This document shows, piece after piece, positions 1-8,061 of a stretch of DNA of 54,124 bases. The stretch spans positions 1 through 54,124 of the forward strand of contig DASWEY010000003.1 in NCBI GenBank assembly GCA_036394575.1. Reading direction: 5' to 3'. Origin of the DNA: UKL13-2 sp036394575 (GTDB lineage: Bacteria; Pseudomonadota; Gammaproteobacteria; Burkholderiales; Usitatibacteraceae). The notes below the pieces were generated by a model. It ran no database searches, had not been told where the DNA came from, and saw nothing but the letters and a program-made list of their open reading frames with translations. A program made the position numbers and the translations under genes. The stretch's first letter is position 1, and every line of letters starts with the position of its first letter.

Positions 1-902
1 GCCTGGTTTGCGGTCAGCGTGCAGGTACCTGCCGCGAGCACGCTGACGACATTGCCGCTGAGCGAACAAATACCGGCTGAACCTGCGGTGGCAGCGAAGA
101 CCACCGCGTTGCCTGACGCCCCACCCGTCGCACTCAGGGTAAAGCTTGCACCTGAACTGTAGACAATGGGTGTCGTCGGGGCGAAACCGGTAATAGTTTG
201 CGGGTTCAGTACCTGGAATGACTGACTCGTCTGCTCAGGTGCATAGGTGGCATTGCCGGCCTGGCTGGCAACGAGGGTGCAGGTACCGACACTGACCGGG
301 GTCACCGTGCTGCCGGACACCGTGCAAACGCCCGTGGTGCTGGACGTGACGGTGACCGCCAGACCGGAGGAGGCGGTAGCGCTGATGGCAAACGGGGCGT
401 CAGTGGTCAGCTTGTTCGAAATGGTCGGGAAGGTGATGGTCTGGGCTTGCTTGACGACGATGGCCACATTGGTCGTGTAATCGCCGAACCAAGCCACCCC
501 GTCGTGCACCATGCGCCACTGGAAGTTGTAGGTACCCGCCGTAGCAGGCGCAGTGACATTAAAGCTGAAGGTGGCCGTATTACCGGTGGTTACTGAAGTT
601 GACCCTGGCAGACCGACGCGACCGAATCCCCAGCGCGTGTTGTCCTGCGCGTTTTGTGAACCGAGGTTGTAATTGGCCGCCGTCGTCCAGGTATTGGCGC
701 CGTTGTTCTTCATGGTGACCGTCACCGCATAGCTACGGCCGGCCGCCATGGTGGTGGGAACGGACTGGGAGATGAACTGGGCGGAATCCTGGGCCGTAGC
801 GGGTGCGCCCATCAGCAACGCGGCGGCCGCCGCGACTGAGGCCATCACTGTAGCGGCACGTCGTGTCGTACGAAGCGCCGCTTTGCGAATGGTGGAGAAC
901 AT
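1..902 (-). CDS. Secreted protein with NBR1-like Ig domain and Ig-like repeats (3' part missing)
   Basis: About 300 codons are visible; the C-terminus lies beyond the left edge. The protein begins MFSTIRKAALRTTRRA, followed by an alanine-rich hydrophobic stretch ending in ATAQ, a convincing Sec signal peptide. Residues of about 40-150 resemble the Ig-like domain of NBR1 (KNNGANTW early; FQWRMVHDGVAWFG late), which bacteria use in secreted proteins. After that come repeats of about 80 residues starting QTIT, each with a paired-cysteine GVCTVSG...GTCTL pattern, as in Ig-like surface proteins. The gene starts only 8 bp after the rhs stop on the same strand, so it is probably co-transcribed and may work with that protein outside the cell. 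The function is unknown; adhesion or presentation of the RHS protein is a guess. Confidence 0.72.
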   Translation of the reverse strand, partial: MFSTIRKAALRTTRRAATVMASVAAAAALLMGAPATAQDSAQFISQSVPTTMAAGRSYAVTVTMKNNGANTWTTAANYNLGSQNAQDNTRWGFGRVGLPGSTSVTTGNTATFSFNVTAPATAGTYNFQWRMVHDGVAWFGDYTTNVAIVVKQAQTITFPTISNKLTTDAPFAISATASSGLAVTVTSSTTGVCTVSGSTVTPVSVGTCTLVASQAGNATYAPEQTSQSFQVLNPQTITGFAPTTPIVYSSGASFTLSATGGASGNAVVFAATAGSAGICSLSGNVVSVLAAGTCTLTANQ

Positions 903-910
903 GGCGGGCC

Positions 911-3900
911 TCATTGGATCACCCCCACCGGCAGGTCATTGAGCCAGATGTGTTCTCGTATCTTCGTGCCATCGGATAGATACTCCCCGATCAGCTTGCC
1001 CTGCTCGTCATAGACGAAGCGGGTAATGACGCCGTTCACCGTCTTCGTCACCCGCTGCCCCAGCGCATTGATGCCGGCCTGCACCGTGGTCAGCGGGCTG
1101 CCGGCAATGCTGACGCTGATCGGCCGGTTGTTGCCGCCGTAGCTCCAGGTCTGGGTGCCATCCGTGGTCTTGTTGCCGACCGCGTCATAGCCGAAGGTCT
1201 TGGCGGTGGCGCCGCTCAGGCTTTGCAGCTGGTGGCTGTTGCTGTTGTAGCCATAGGTCGTGGTCGCTCCGGCCAGGGTATCGGTCTGGCGATTGCCGAC
1301 ACCGTCGTAGCTGTAGCTGCGCGGCTGGTTGGGGTTGCCGGTATTGGGGGTGGAGGTGGTGAGGCGGTCGAGGTTGTCGTAGCCATAGCTGTTGCTGCGC
1401 GACAGGTCGACCGTGCTGCCGATCATGCGCTGCAGGTCGGTGATGCGGCTGGCGGCGTCATAGAGGATCAACGCGGGATCAATGGCGGCACCGCTTTCAA
1501 CACGGGTCGTACGCCCATCCAGATCGAAGGAGCGGATGTGCTGATTGGGATTGGCGGTGGTGTCGTTGCCCCAGGTCCATTGACCGACCGGGCCGAAGGG
1601 CTCGTAGTCGGCGCTCTTGATGACCGGCTGGCCGTCCACGGTCACGCTGGCCACGCGGTTGTTGACATAGGTATGAACCACCGCCTTGCCGGAGGGCAGG
1701 GTCATTACATCCATCTGCCCGGCATTGTTGTAGTGATAGCCGACCGTCTGGGTGACGCCGCCGACGGTCTGGGCCTTGCCGAGGATACGGCCCTGCAGAT
1801 CGTAGCTCCAGGCGGTGGTGCCGGTCTTGTCGCTTAAGCTGCAAAGACGGCCGATGCCATTGCTGCAGTTGTCGTAGGTATACGTCACTGTCTCAGCCGG
1901 GTCGGACTGGTAGACGGGGTAGCTGATGGTAATGAGGCGGTTGAGGTCGTCGTAGGTATAGGTGGCGGTGACACCGCGCGCATCGGTCTTGGTGTACAGA
2001 TTGCCGGCAGCATCGTAGGTGAAGCTGGTGGCGCCGGTGTCGGGGCTGGTCTGGGTCAGCAGCTCGTTGAAGCCGTTGTAGGCGTAGACCGTGTCCAGGT
2101 TCTTGGGGTCGGTAACCTTGGTGAGGTTGTCCTGGGCGTCGTATTCGTATTTGGTGGGCGCGCTGCTGCCGTTGACCGGATCGATGACCTGGAACAGGCG
2201 GTTGAGGGCGTCGTAGTTCTGTGTGGTGGTGCGCGCCAGCGGGTCGAGCACGGTCTTCAGGTTGCCATTGCTGTCGTAGCCAAACTGCGTGACCTGGTGG
2301 GCCGGGTCGGCACCGCCGATCTCCTGGTACAGGCGGCTCAGCGCATCGTAAACATGGGTGCGGGTGCGGGCGAGGACACCAGCAGGATCCTTGTAGCTTT
2401 CGGCGGTGCGATTGCCCATATTGTCCAGGGTGTAGACGACCTTGTTGCCGAGTCCGTCCTGGATTTGGTATAGGCGATGGGCATCGTCATAGCTGTAAGT
2501 AAGCGTGGAGCCGTCCGGGAGGGTCACGACTGTGAGCTGGCCGACGCCGTCGTAGGTGTAGCCGGTGGTCTCGGTGCCGACCGTGCGGGTCTTGAGTCGC
2601 TGGCGGACGTCATAGGTCAGGGCGGTGGCAAGACCGTTGGCGTCGACGATGGTGAGGGGCTGGCCGTGGGGGTTGTAGCTGGTGATGGTGACGGCCTGAT
2701 TCAGGGCATTGGCGACGCTGGCGAGCATGCCGCGCGAGTTGGCCAGCGTGGTGTTCTGGGCGGCGGTGTTGGGGTAGTAGGTGTTGGTGGTGACTTTGCC
2801 GCGCGGGTCGGTGGAGGTGAGGACGCGGCCGTAGCTGTCGTAGGTCCAGCTCCAGCTGCGGGTGGAACCGTTCACCGTGACAGTCTTGCTGAGGATGTTG
2901 CCGTTGCTATTGTCGAAGCCGAAGGTGGTGACCCGGTCGCCGACCGAGGTGGGCTCGGTGATGGTGGCGGGGATCCGGTAGGTGGGGTGCCACGTCGTGG
3001 TGATGGTGCGGGTGGCGGCTGTCGTCGCGCCAGCCGAGGTAAGACCCTCGATGCGTGATGTCTCCAGATTGCGACTGAGATCGTAGCTGTAGTTCGTGCG
3101 GTTGCCGTTGAAGTCGGTGCGCGACGCTATGTTGCCGTTGGCGTCGTAGGTATACGCTGAACTGCTGGCACCGCAGCCGGAGCCACCGGGTTGGGAATTA
3201 TTGGTGGTCTTGATGACACCGAGAATGCTTTGAGTGTTGTAGGTGCGCGACGTCCCCAGCGGGTCGGTGATGATGCTGTTGCCGGCGTTGTAGGTGATCT
3301 GGTATTGGTCAACCCCGCCGGCGTGCTGGCTGGAGAATGCCCGCGCTTGTGCATCGTAGTAATAGCTGGCGTAACGGATGCCCTTCTCATCGACGATGCC
3401 GGTCAGGGCATGGGGCAGGCTGGTGCTGCTGGTGTAGGCCGCTTCACCGTACAGATAGCCTTTGACCTTGCCGTCCGGGTAGGTGACCGTGGCGAGATGA
3501 CTGGTGCTGGCATCGTAGGCGTAGGTGTACTGGTTACCAGCGGGGTCTGTCATGCTGGTCATACGGCCGGCGAAGTTGTAGGTAAAACTGATTTTACGAC
3601 CGAAGGTATCCGTGACGCTGATCAGCATGCCGACACGCGGCGCAATAGATACCGGTGTGGTGCTGTCGCTATAGGTCAAGGTCTGGACAAAGCCCGCGCG
3701 GTCCTGAATCGATATTAGCTTGCCGGCGGCGCTGTAGGTTTCGGTGGAATCACTACCGGCCACATAATAGGTCCAGCCCGTCGTGCTGTTGCTGCCATCG
3801 ACGAGTCGGGTCAGCCTGTCAGTGACATCGGCATTCTGGGATACGTAGGTACTGCCGCTGACGGTGAAGGGATAGACGACACCGTTGTTACGCGCCACCA

Positions 3901-4495
3901 GCGTCACCGAAATGTTGTTCTCGATAACGCCATCAGTAATCGTTCTCTCATAGCCATGATGCCACCCGACTCCTAAAGGGCCCATCTGACCGCCATCCCG
4001 GCTGTTGTACTGGCGGTTGAAGGCGACGCCACCTACACCATCCGCACGATAATCGGTGTCGGACCAGTATTTGTTGCCGGTGCCCGCATTGATGGGATTA
4101 GGCGAACTGGGAGAAGTACAACTCGGTTGGCCGTTATTTTTAGTGGCCGCGGAAAGTTGCGCGCCGCACACCCAGCCATAAAACGGATAGTTAACGTTAT
4201 ACGTGGTGCTGGTGATAAGCCCGGCACTCCGCCCGCCATTTAATGGACTCATTACCCCTGATGGACACGTCGTTGAATTAACTGCACCCGCTGGTTCAAA
4301 TTTGCCACAACCTGTTCCAAGCGTTGCACCGCAGCCTCCGACATAACACCCGGTCTCTACCTGGCCCATTACGAAACAATCCGAATAGAGGGTTCGAGCA
4401 GCATCGTTGGCGACATAATTGTCGACAGCATTGGCATCAGCGAGTGCAAGAATAGCCAAGTTAAATGCTAAAAAGACACTCAATATTCTTTGCAT
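911..4495 (-). CDS. RHS/YD-repeat protein lacking the C-terminal RHS core
   Basis: A 1,194-residue exported RHS-family protein. I chose the ATG at 4495 because MQRILSVFLAFNLAILALA is a clean signal peptide start and AGGA lies 9 bp upstream; an ATG at 4537 would add 14 residues. A Cys-rich segment (about residues 30-130) precedes a typical RHS entry region (NPINAGTGNKYW, then FNRQYNSRDG), followed by roughly 1,000 residues of YD repeats such as YTYDANGNIASRTDFNGN. Family members usually continue past a WLNDLPVAVI-type motif into a core with YxHxDHLGTPR and then a variable toxin tip. Here the protein ends at NDLPVGVIQ, exactly before the core. It therefore has no visible toxin or self-cleavage core and may be a shell or adhesin-like protein. 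The Ig protein gene follows directly. Confidence 0.85.
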   Translation of the reverse strand: MQRILSVFLAFNLAILALADANAVDNYVANDAARTLYSDCFVMGQVETGCYVGGCGATLGTGCGKFEPAGAVNSTTCPSGVMSPLNGGRSAGLITSTTYNVNYPFYGWVCGAQLSAATKNNGQPSCTSPSSPNPINAGTGNKYWSDTDYRADGVGGVAFNRQYNSRDGGQMGPLGVGWHHGYERTITDGVIENNISVTLVARNNGVVYPFTVSGSTYVSQNADVTDRLTRLVDGSNSTTGWTYYVAGSDSTETYSAAGKLISIQDRAGFVQTLTYSDSTTPVSIAPRVGMLISVTDTFGRKISFTYNFAGRMTSMTDPAGNQYTYAYDASTSHLATVTYPDGKVKGYLYGEAAYTSSTSLPHALTGIVDEKGIRYASYYYDAQARAFSSQHAGGVDQYQITYNAGNSIITDPLGTSRTYNTQSILGVIKTTNNSQPGGSGCGASSSAYTYDANGNIASRTDFNGNRTNYSYDLSRNLETSRIEGLTSAGATTAATRTITTTWHPTYRIPATITEPTSVGDRVTTFGFDNSNGNILSKTVTVNGSTRSWSWTYDSYGRVLTSTDPRGKVTTNTYYPNTAAQNTTLANSRGMLASVANALNQAVTITSYNPHGQPLTIVDANGLATALTYDVRQRLKTRTVGTETTGYTYDGVGQLTVVTLPDGSTLTYSYDDAHRLYQIQDGLGNKVVYTLDNMGNRTAESYKDPAGVLARTRTHVYDALSRLYQEIGGADPAHQVTQFGYDSNGNLKTVLDPLARTTTQNYDALNRLFQVIDPVNGSSAPTKYEYDAQDNLTKVTDPKNLDTVYAYNGFNELLTQTSPDTGATSFTYDAAGNLYTKTDARGVTATYTYDDLNRLITISYPVYQSDPAETVTYTYDNCSNGIGRLCSLSDKTGTTAWSYDLQGRILGKAQTVGGVTQTVGYHYNNAGQMDVMTLPSGKAVVHTYVNNRVASVTVDGQPVIKSADYEPFGPVGQWTWGNDTTANPNQHIRSFDLDGRTTRVESGAAIDPALILYDAASRITDLQRMIGSTVDLSRSNSYGYDNLDRLTTSTPNTGNPNQPRSYSYDGVGNRQTDTLAGATTTYGYNSNSHQLQSLSGATAKTFGYDAVGNKTTDGTQTWSYGGNNRPISVSIAGSPLTTVQAGINALGQRVTKTVNGVITRFVYDEQGKLIGEYLSDGTKIREHIWLNDLPVGVIQ

Positions 4496-4577
4496 GGGAT
4501 GTTTTCCTGGGTAAACATGACGAAGATTTGAATTCATTATTTGAAAGACTCAGTCTGACCAACTTTGTTCTTCAAGC

Positions 4578-4742
4578 TTATTTGTCACAGGCTTGATGCC
4601 ATATCTTCAAAAATTCGATGTAGTAAACCCCAGGCGGGCAGTCGCATAGGAACGCAAAATAGAAACGCATGAAAACCTTGGCGCTAAAGATTTCATTCAT
4701 CATTGCTCTAGAAAAAATTCTGTCATTAAATTCTGCGGTCAT
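4578..4742 (-). CDS. Possible small ORF after the rhs 3' relic
   Basis: A 54-codon frame starting MTAEFNDRIFSRAMMNEIF and ending in IWHQACDK. Its ATG overlaps the TGA of the relic rhs 3' end at 4739-4741 in an ATGA arrangement, the coupling expected of a small gene after an rhs gene, such as an immunity gene. I do not recognise the protein, the ribosome binding site would lie inside the relic, and base composition is low-GC compared with neighbours. It may be a decayed remnant rather than a live gene. Confidence 0.25.
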   Translation of the reverse strand: MTAEFNDRIFSRAMMNEIFSAKVFMRFYFAFLCDCPPGVYYIEFLKIWHQACDK

Positions 4743-4798
4743 TTGATCACGCCCACCGGCAGGCCATTGAAAATCTTTCGCCCATTAGCGCGCGATTC
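4739..4798 (-). pseudogene. Relic of a second rhs gene 3' end
   Basis: Read on the minus strand, this stretch encodes NGLPVGVIK followed by TGA. It matches the true end of the neighbouring rhs gene (NDLPVGVIQ, TGA) at the DNA level: 28 of 31 bases agree between 4739-4769 and 911-941. An in-frame TGA closes the frame at the 5' side after about 19 codons, so only the tip of an rhs gene is left. It lies upstream of the intact rhs in the same orientation. Confidence 0.6.
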
Positions 4799-5261
4799 TC
4801 ACAAATTGATTTTTTTGCACCGGACGGACAGTAACAATTTTCCAAATTGATGGGCAAGGTAATTTTTTATTGGGCGTGACAATTTCGCCACAGGCGTCAT
4901 CTCAACCTACCTGCGCAGGTTGGAAATGAAGTCACGACTTGACATTTGCATGGACCGGCGAAGGCAAAAATATTTTTTTGTTCTTATGTCTGGAAAGGCT
5001 CTTGTCCGCGCCCGACCGGGAAGGCGGCGCACCAAGCAGAATGATCGAAAGTGGCTCCAGGGCAACGTCCGGGATCAGAGTAAGTATTATTTCGACACTA
5101 AACCCAACGGCTCGTTAATCAGTGCTTGTTGCCCAACGAAACGATTACTCAGCACCCGAATGTTCTGAAGTTTTTGACCGCCACCTCGCGCTGACACCGG
5201 CCCGCATAGCCTTGGTGATGCGGGCAGCAGGCAAATCAGTGTATCGTCAAATTACGCGGAT
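4799..5261. other. Intergenic stretch without a supported gene
   Basis: Lower-GC sequence with runs of T between the rhs relic and the palindromic repeat at 5262. Short open frames exist on the plus strand (4920-5168 and 5122-5364), but they overlap each other, lack convincing ribosome binding sites, and the second runs through the palindromic repeat. No RNA gene or clear promoter is recognised. Confidence 0.5.
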
Positions 5262-5323
5262 CGCCATTGGGCGCGGATTCCCGGGCAAAAATGCCTCAAA
5301 CACCGCGCCAATGCTTGAGTTTG
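5262..5323 (-). repeat. Dispersed palindromic repeat, copy A
   Basis: Copy of a family found four times in this window. The centre GGGCAAAAATGCC is flanked by arms containing GGCGCGG and CCGCGCC, and the outer flanks are GCCATTGG on the left and CAATGCTTGAGTTTG on the right. The flanks place it in the same orientation as copy C. It lies between the rhs region and the Mpo1-like gene. Confidence 0.7.
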
Positions 5324-5358
5324 TCTTTTTCGACTTTACCGTGGCGGCGCCACTCGCC

Positions 5359-5367
5359 TGTTAAAAT
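5359..5367 (+). promoter_or_regulatory. Candidate extended -10 promoter for the Mpo1-like/dapE/prmB run
   Basis: TGTTAAAAT fits an extended -10 element (TGn plus TAAAAT) 32 bp upstream of the ATG of the Mpo1-like gene. No good -35 is seen, though TTTACC lies at 5335-5340. This is a motif match only. Confidence 0.3.
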
Positions 5368-5398
5368 CCAGCCTCGATAATTTCCAAAGGAGGACGCC

Positions 5399-5953
5399 AT
5401 GCGTACTCTGGAACAGCAGATCACCCAGTATGCGGCCTATCATCGCGACCGCCGCAATATCGCCACCCATTTTGTCGGCGTGCCGATGATCGTGTTTTCG
5501 GTATTGCTGGCGATGGTGCCCTTCGCGCCCGGCGGCGTGAACATCGCCCTGATCGCATTGACCGCAGCGGCGATCTATTACCTCTATCTCGATCGCGCGC
5601 TCGGCACGGCCATGCTGATTTCCCTGTTTGTCGCCTACCTGGTGGCGGTCTATCTCAATGCGCGCATCGGCTATGCCGGCATCGTCATCGGTGTCGCCGC
5701 CGTATTGTTCGTGATCGGCTGGGTCATCCAGTTCGTCGGCCATAAATACGAGGGCGTCAAGCCGGCTTTCACCGACGATCTGGTGGGCCTGATCATCGGT
5801 CCGCTGTTCGTGATGACCGAGGTTTTCTTCATGCTCGAACTGAAGCGTGCGCTCAAACAATATGTGGAAGCGCGCGTCGGCCCGACCCTGGCCGCCCGCA
5901 ACGGCGCACCGATCGGCCCGGCCAATGTGGTGGTAAATCAGCCGCAAGCATGA
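5399..5953 (+). CDS. Mpo1-like (DUF962) membrane protein
   Basis: A 184-residue protein of the Mpo1/DUF962 family, whose yeast member is a 2-hydroxy fatty acid dioxygenase in fatty acid alpha-oxidation. The family pattern is clear: YHRDRRNIATHFVGVP near the N-terminus, then several hydrophobic helices, and WVIQFVGHKYEGVKPAF near residues 110-125. The conserved histidines would be the metal ligands. The start is well supported by AAAGGAGG just upstream. Its end overlaps dapE (ATGA at 5950-5953), so the two are translationally coupled, though no metabolic link with lysine synthesis is apparent. The enzyme activity of bacterial members is inferred from the family. Confidence 0.85.
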   Translation: MRTLEQQITQYAAYHRDRRNIATHFVGVPMIVFSVLLAMVPFAPGGVNIALIALTAAAIYYLYLDRALGTAMLISLFVAYLVAVYLNARIGYAGIVIGVAAVLFVIGWVIQFVGHKYEGVKPAFTDDLVGLIIGPLFVMTEVFFMLELKRALKQYVEARVGPTLAARNGAPIGPANVVVNQPQA

Positions 5954-7080
5954 GCGACACCCTGGCGCTGACGCGTGAACTGATCTCGCGCAATTCGACC
6001 ACGCCCGACGACGCCGGCTGCCAGCAGCTGATTGCAGATCGTCTCGCGCCGCTGGGTTTCACTTTCGAACATTTTTCATCCAATGGCGTGCGCAATCTGT
6101 GGGCGCGACATGGCGATGCGGCACCCCTGGTGTGCTTTGCCGGGCATACCGATGTGGTGCCGACCGGTCCGCTGGACAAATGGCATTCCGACCCGTTCGC
6201 CCCCAGTGAACGCGGCGGCAATCTTTATGGCCGCGGCGCGGCCGACATGAAGACCGGCATCGCCGCTTTCGTCACCTCGGTGGAGGCGTTCGTGCGCCGC
6301 CATCCGCAGCATCCCGGTTCGATCGCGCTGCTCATCACCAGCGACGAGGAAGGCCCGGCCACCGACGGCACCGTGAAGGTGGTCGAATGGCTGAAGGCGC
6401 GCGGCGAACGCATCGATTACACCATCGTCGGTGAACCCTCCTCGAACGAAAAATTCGGCGACATGATCAAGAACGGCCGCCGCGGCTCGCTGTCGGCGCG
6501 GCTGCTGGTGAAAGGCGTGCAGGGCCATATCGCCTATCCGCATCTGGCGGAGAATCCCATCCATCTGGTGGCGCCGGCGCTGGCCGAATTGAGCACCACG
6601 GTGTGGGACCACGGCAATGAATATTTCCCGCCGACCACATTTCAGGTATCGAACATCCACGGCGGCACCGGCGCCTTCAATGTGATTCCCGGCACCGTCG
6701 ACGTCTATTTTAATTTTCGCTTCGCCACCGCCAGCACGGCGGATTCCCTGAAAGCGCGCGTCGAGGCCATCCTGCACAAGCACGGGCTGCGCTACGAACT
6801 CGGCTGGACCCTCGGCGGCCGCCCCTTTCTCACCCCGCGCGGCAGGCTGGTGGCGGCGCTCAGCGCGGCGATCCATGAAGTCGCCGGCATCACGCCGGAA
6901 CTGTCGACCACCGGCGGCACTTCCGACGGACGCTTCATCGCCGACGTATGCGACGAGATCGCCGAATTCGGCCCGCTCAACGCCACCATCCACAAGCTCG
7001 ACGAGCATGTCGCCATCGCCGATATCGAGCGCCTGCACGAGGTGTATTTACGCACCCTCAACCATCTGCTGATCGGGTAA
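5950..7080 (+). CDS. dapE: Succinyl-diaminopimelate desuccinylase
   Basis: A 376-residue cytoplasmic M20-family zinc hydrolase. It splits N-succinyl-LL-diaminopimelate to succinate and LL-diaminopimelate in the lysine and peptidoglycan pathway. Metal and catalytic motifs are in order: FAGHTDVVPTG (metal His and catalytic Asp), GRGAADMKTG (bridging Asp), SDEEGPATDGT (general base Glu and metal Glu), and ATIHKLDEHV near the end (metal His). The length matches the family. The start ATG overlaps the preceding stop, and prmB follows after 4 bp, so the three genes form one plus-strand unit. Confidence 0.96.
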   Translation: MSDTLALTRELISRNSTTPDDAGCQQLIADRLAPLGFTFEHFSSNGVRNLWARHGDAAPLVCFAGHTDVVPTGPLDKWHSDPFAPSERGGNLYGRGAADMKTGIAAFVTSVEAFVRRHPQHPGSIALLITSDEEGPATDGTVKVVEWLKARGERIDYTIVGEPSSNEKFGDMIKNGRRGSLSARLLVKGVQGHIAYPHLAENPIHLVAPALAELSTTVWDHGNEYFPPTTFQVSNIHGGTGAFNVIPGTVDVYFNFRFATASTADSLKARVEAILHKHGLRYELGWTLGGRPFLTPRGRLVAALSAAIHEVAGITPELSTTGGTSDGRFIADVCDEIAEFGPLNATIHKLDEHVAIADIERLHEVYLRTLNHLLIG

Positions 7081-7084
7081 CGCC

Positions 7085-8011
7085 ATGACTGATTACGTCG
7101 AAGACCTGTTTGCCGAAGCGCACCACGAGTTGCTCACGGTGCGCGATATGCTGCGCTTCGCCGTCAGCCGCTTCCGCGCCGCCAATCTTTTTTTCGGTCA
7201 CGGCAGCGATACCGCCTGGGACGAGGCGACGTATCTGATACTGCACACGCTCAATCTGCCGCTGGATCAGCTCGAGCCTTTTCTGGACGCGCGCCTCACC
7301 GGCAGCGAGCGCAGCGCCGTGCTGGATATCATCGGGCGACGCGTCAACACGCGCCTGCCCGCCGCCTATCTGACCCACGAAGCCTGGCTGGGCGAATACC
7401 GTTTTTATGTCGACGAACACGTGATCGTGCCGCGCTCGTTCATCGCCGAACTGCTGCGCGAAGAACTGGCGCCCTGGATTGCCGATACGGAAGGCGTCGA
7501 ACGGGTGCTCGACCTTTGCACCGGCAGCGGCTGCCTCGCGATCATCGCCGCGCTGACGTTTCCGAACGCCGCTGTCGATGCGGCCGAGCTGTCGGTCGAC
7601 GCCCTGGAAGTGGCCAAACGCAATATCCGCGATTACCAACTCGGCGGCCGGGTGCGCCCGCTGTTTTCCGATATGTTCGGCGGCCTCAAGGGCCGCAGCT
7701 ACGATCTGATCGTTTCCAATCCGCCCTATGTGACGGCGGAATCGATGCAGGCCCTGCCCGCGGAGTATCGCGCCGAACCTGCCCTGGCGCTGGGTAGCGG
7801 CGACGACGGGCTCGATCATGTACGCACCATTATTGCCGAAGCGCCGGGGCATCTGAACCCCGGCGGGCTGCTGGTCGTCGAAGTGGGTTTCAATCGCGAA
7901 GGCGTAGAAGCCGCGTTCCCGCAGTTGCCGCTGACCTGGGCTGAAACCAGCGCGGGCAATGGCGTGGTCTTCCTGATTACGCGTGAAGAGTTGCTCGCCA
8001 CGAGCCGCTGA
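7085..8011 (+). CDS. prmB: Ribosomal protein uL3 glutamine N5-methyltransferase
   Basis: A 308-residue SAM-dependent methyltransferase that modifies a glutamine of ribosomal protein L3. The helical N-terminal part (about residues 1-110) precedes a Rossmann fold with VLDLCTGSGCLAI as the SAM loop and SNPPYV as the catalytic NPPY motif binding the target glutamine. PrmB is chosen over PrmC because of the long N-terminal domain and overall pattern (EDLFAEAHHELLTVRDMLRFAVSRF). It is the last gene of the plus-strand unit and faces rluB tail to tail with about 50 bp between them. Confidence 0.93.
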   Translation: MTDYVEDLFAEAHHELLTVRDMLRFAVSRFRAANLFFGHGSDTAWDEATYLILHTLNLPLDQLEPFLDARLTGSERSAVLDIIGRRVNTRLPAAYLTHEAWLGEYRFYVDEHVIVPRSFIAELLREELAPWIADTEGVERVLDLCTGSGCLAIIAALTFPNAAVDAAELSVDALEVAKRNIRDYQLGGRVRPLFSDMFGGLKGRSYDLIVSNPPYVTAESMQALPAEYRAEPALALGSGDDGLDHVRTIIAEAPGHLNPGGLLVVEVGFNREGVEAAFPQLPLTWAETSAGNGVVFLITREELLATSR

Positions 8012-8061
8012 AATTCCCGGCTGGCGTCTGCGCTTACTGGTGCATTGCCGCTGACGGCGCT

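Noticed and set aside
4920..5364. Two overlapping short plus-strand frames (82 and 80 codons)
   Set aside because: No ribosome binding sites, no recognisable protein, they overlap each other, and the second runs through palindromic repeat copy A.
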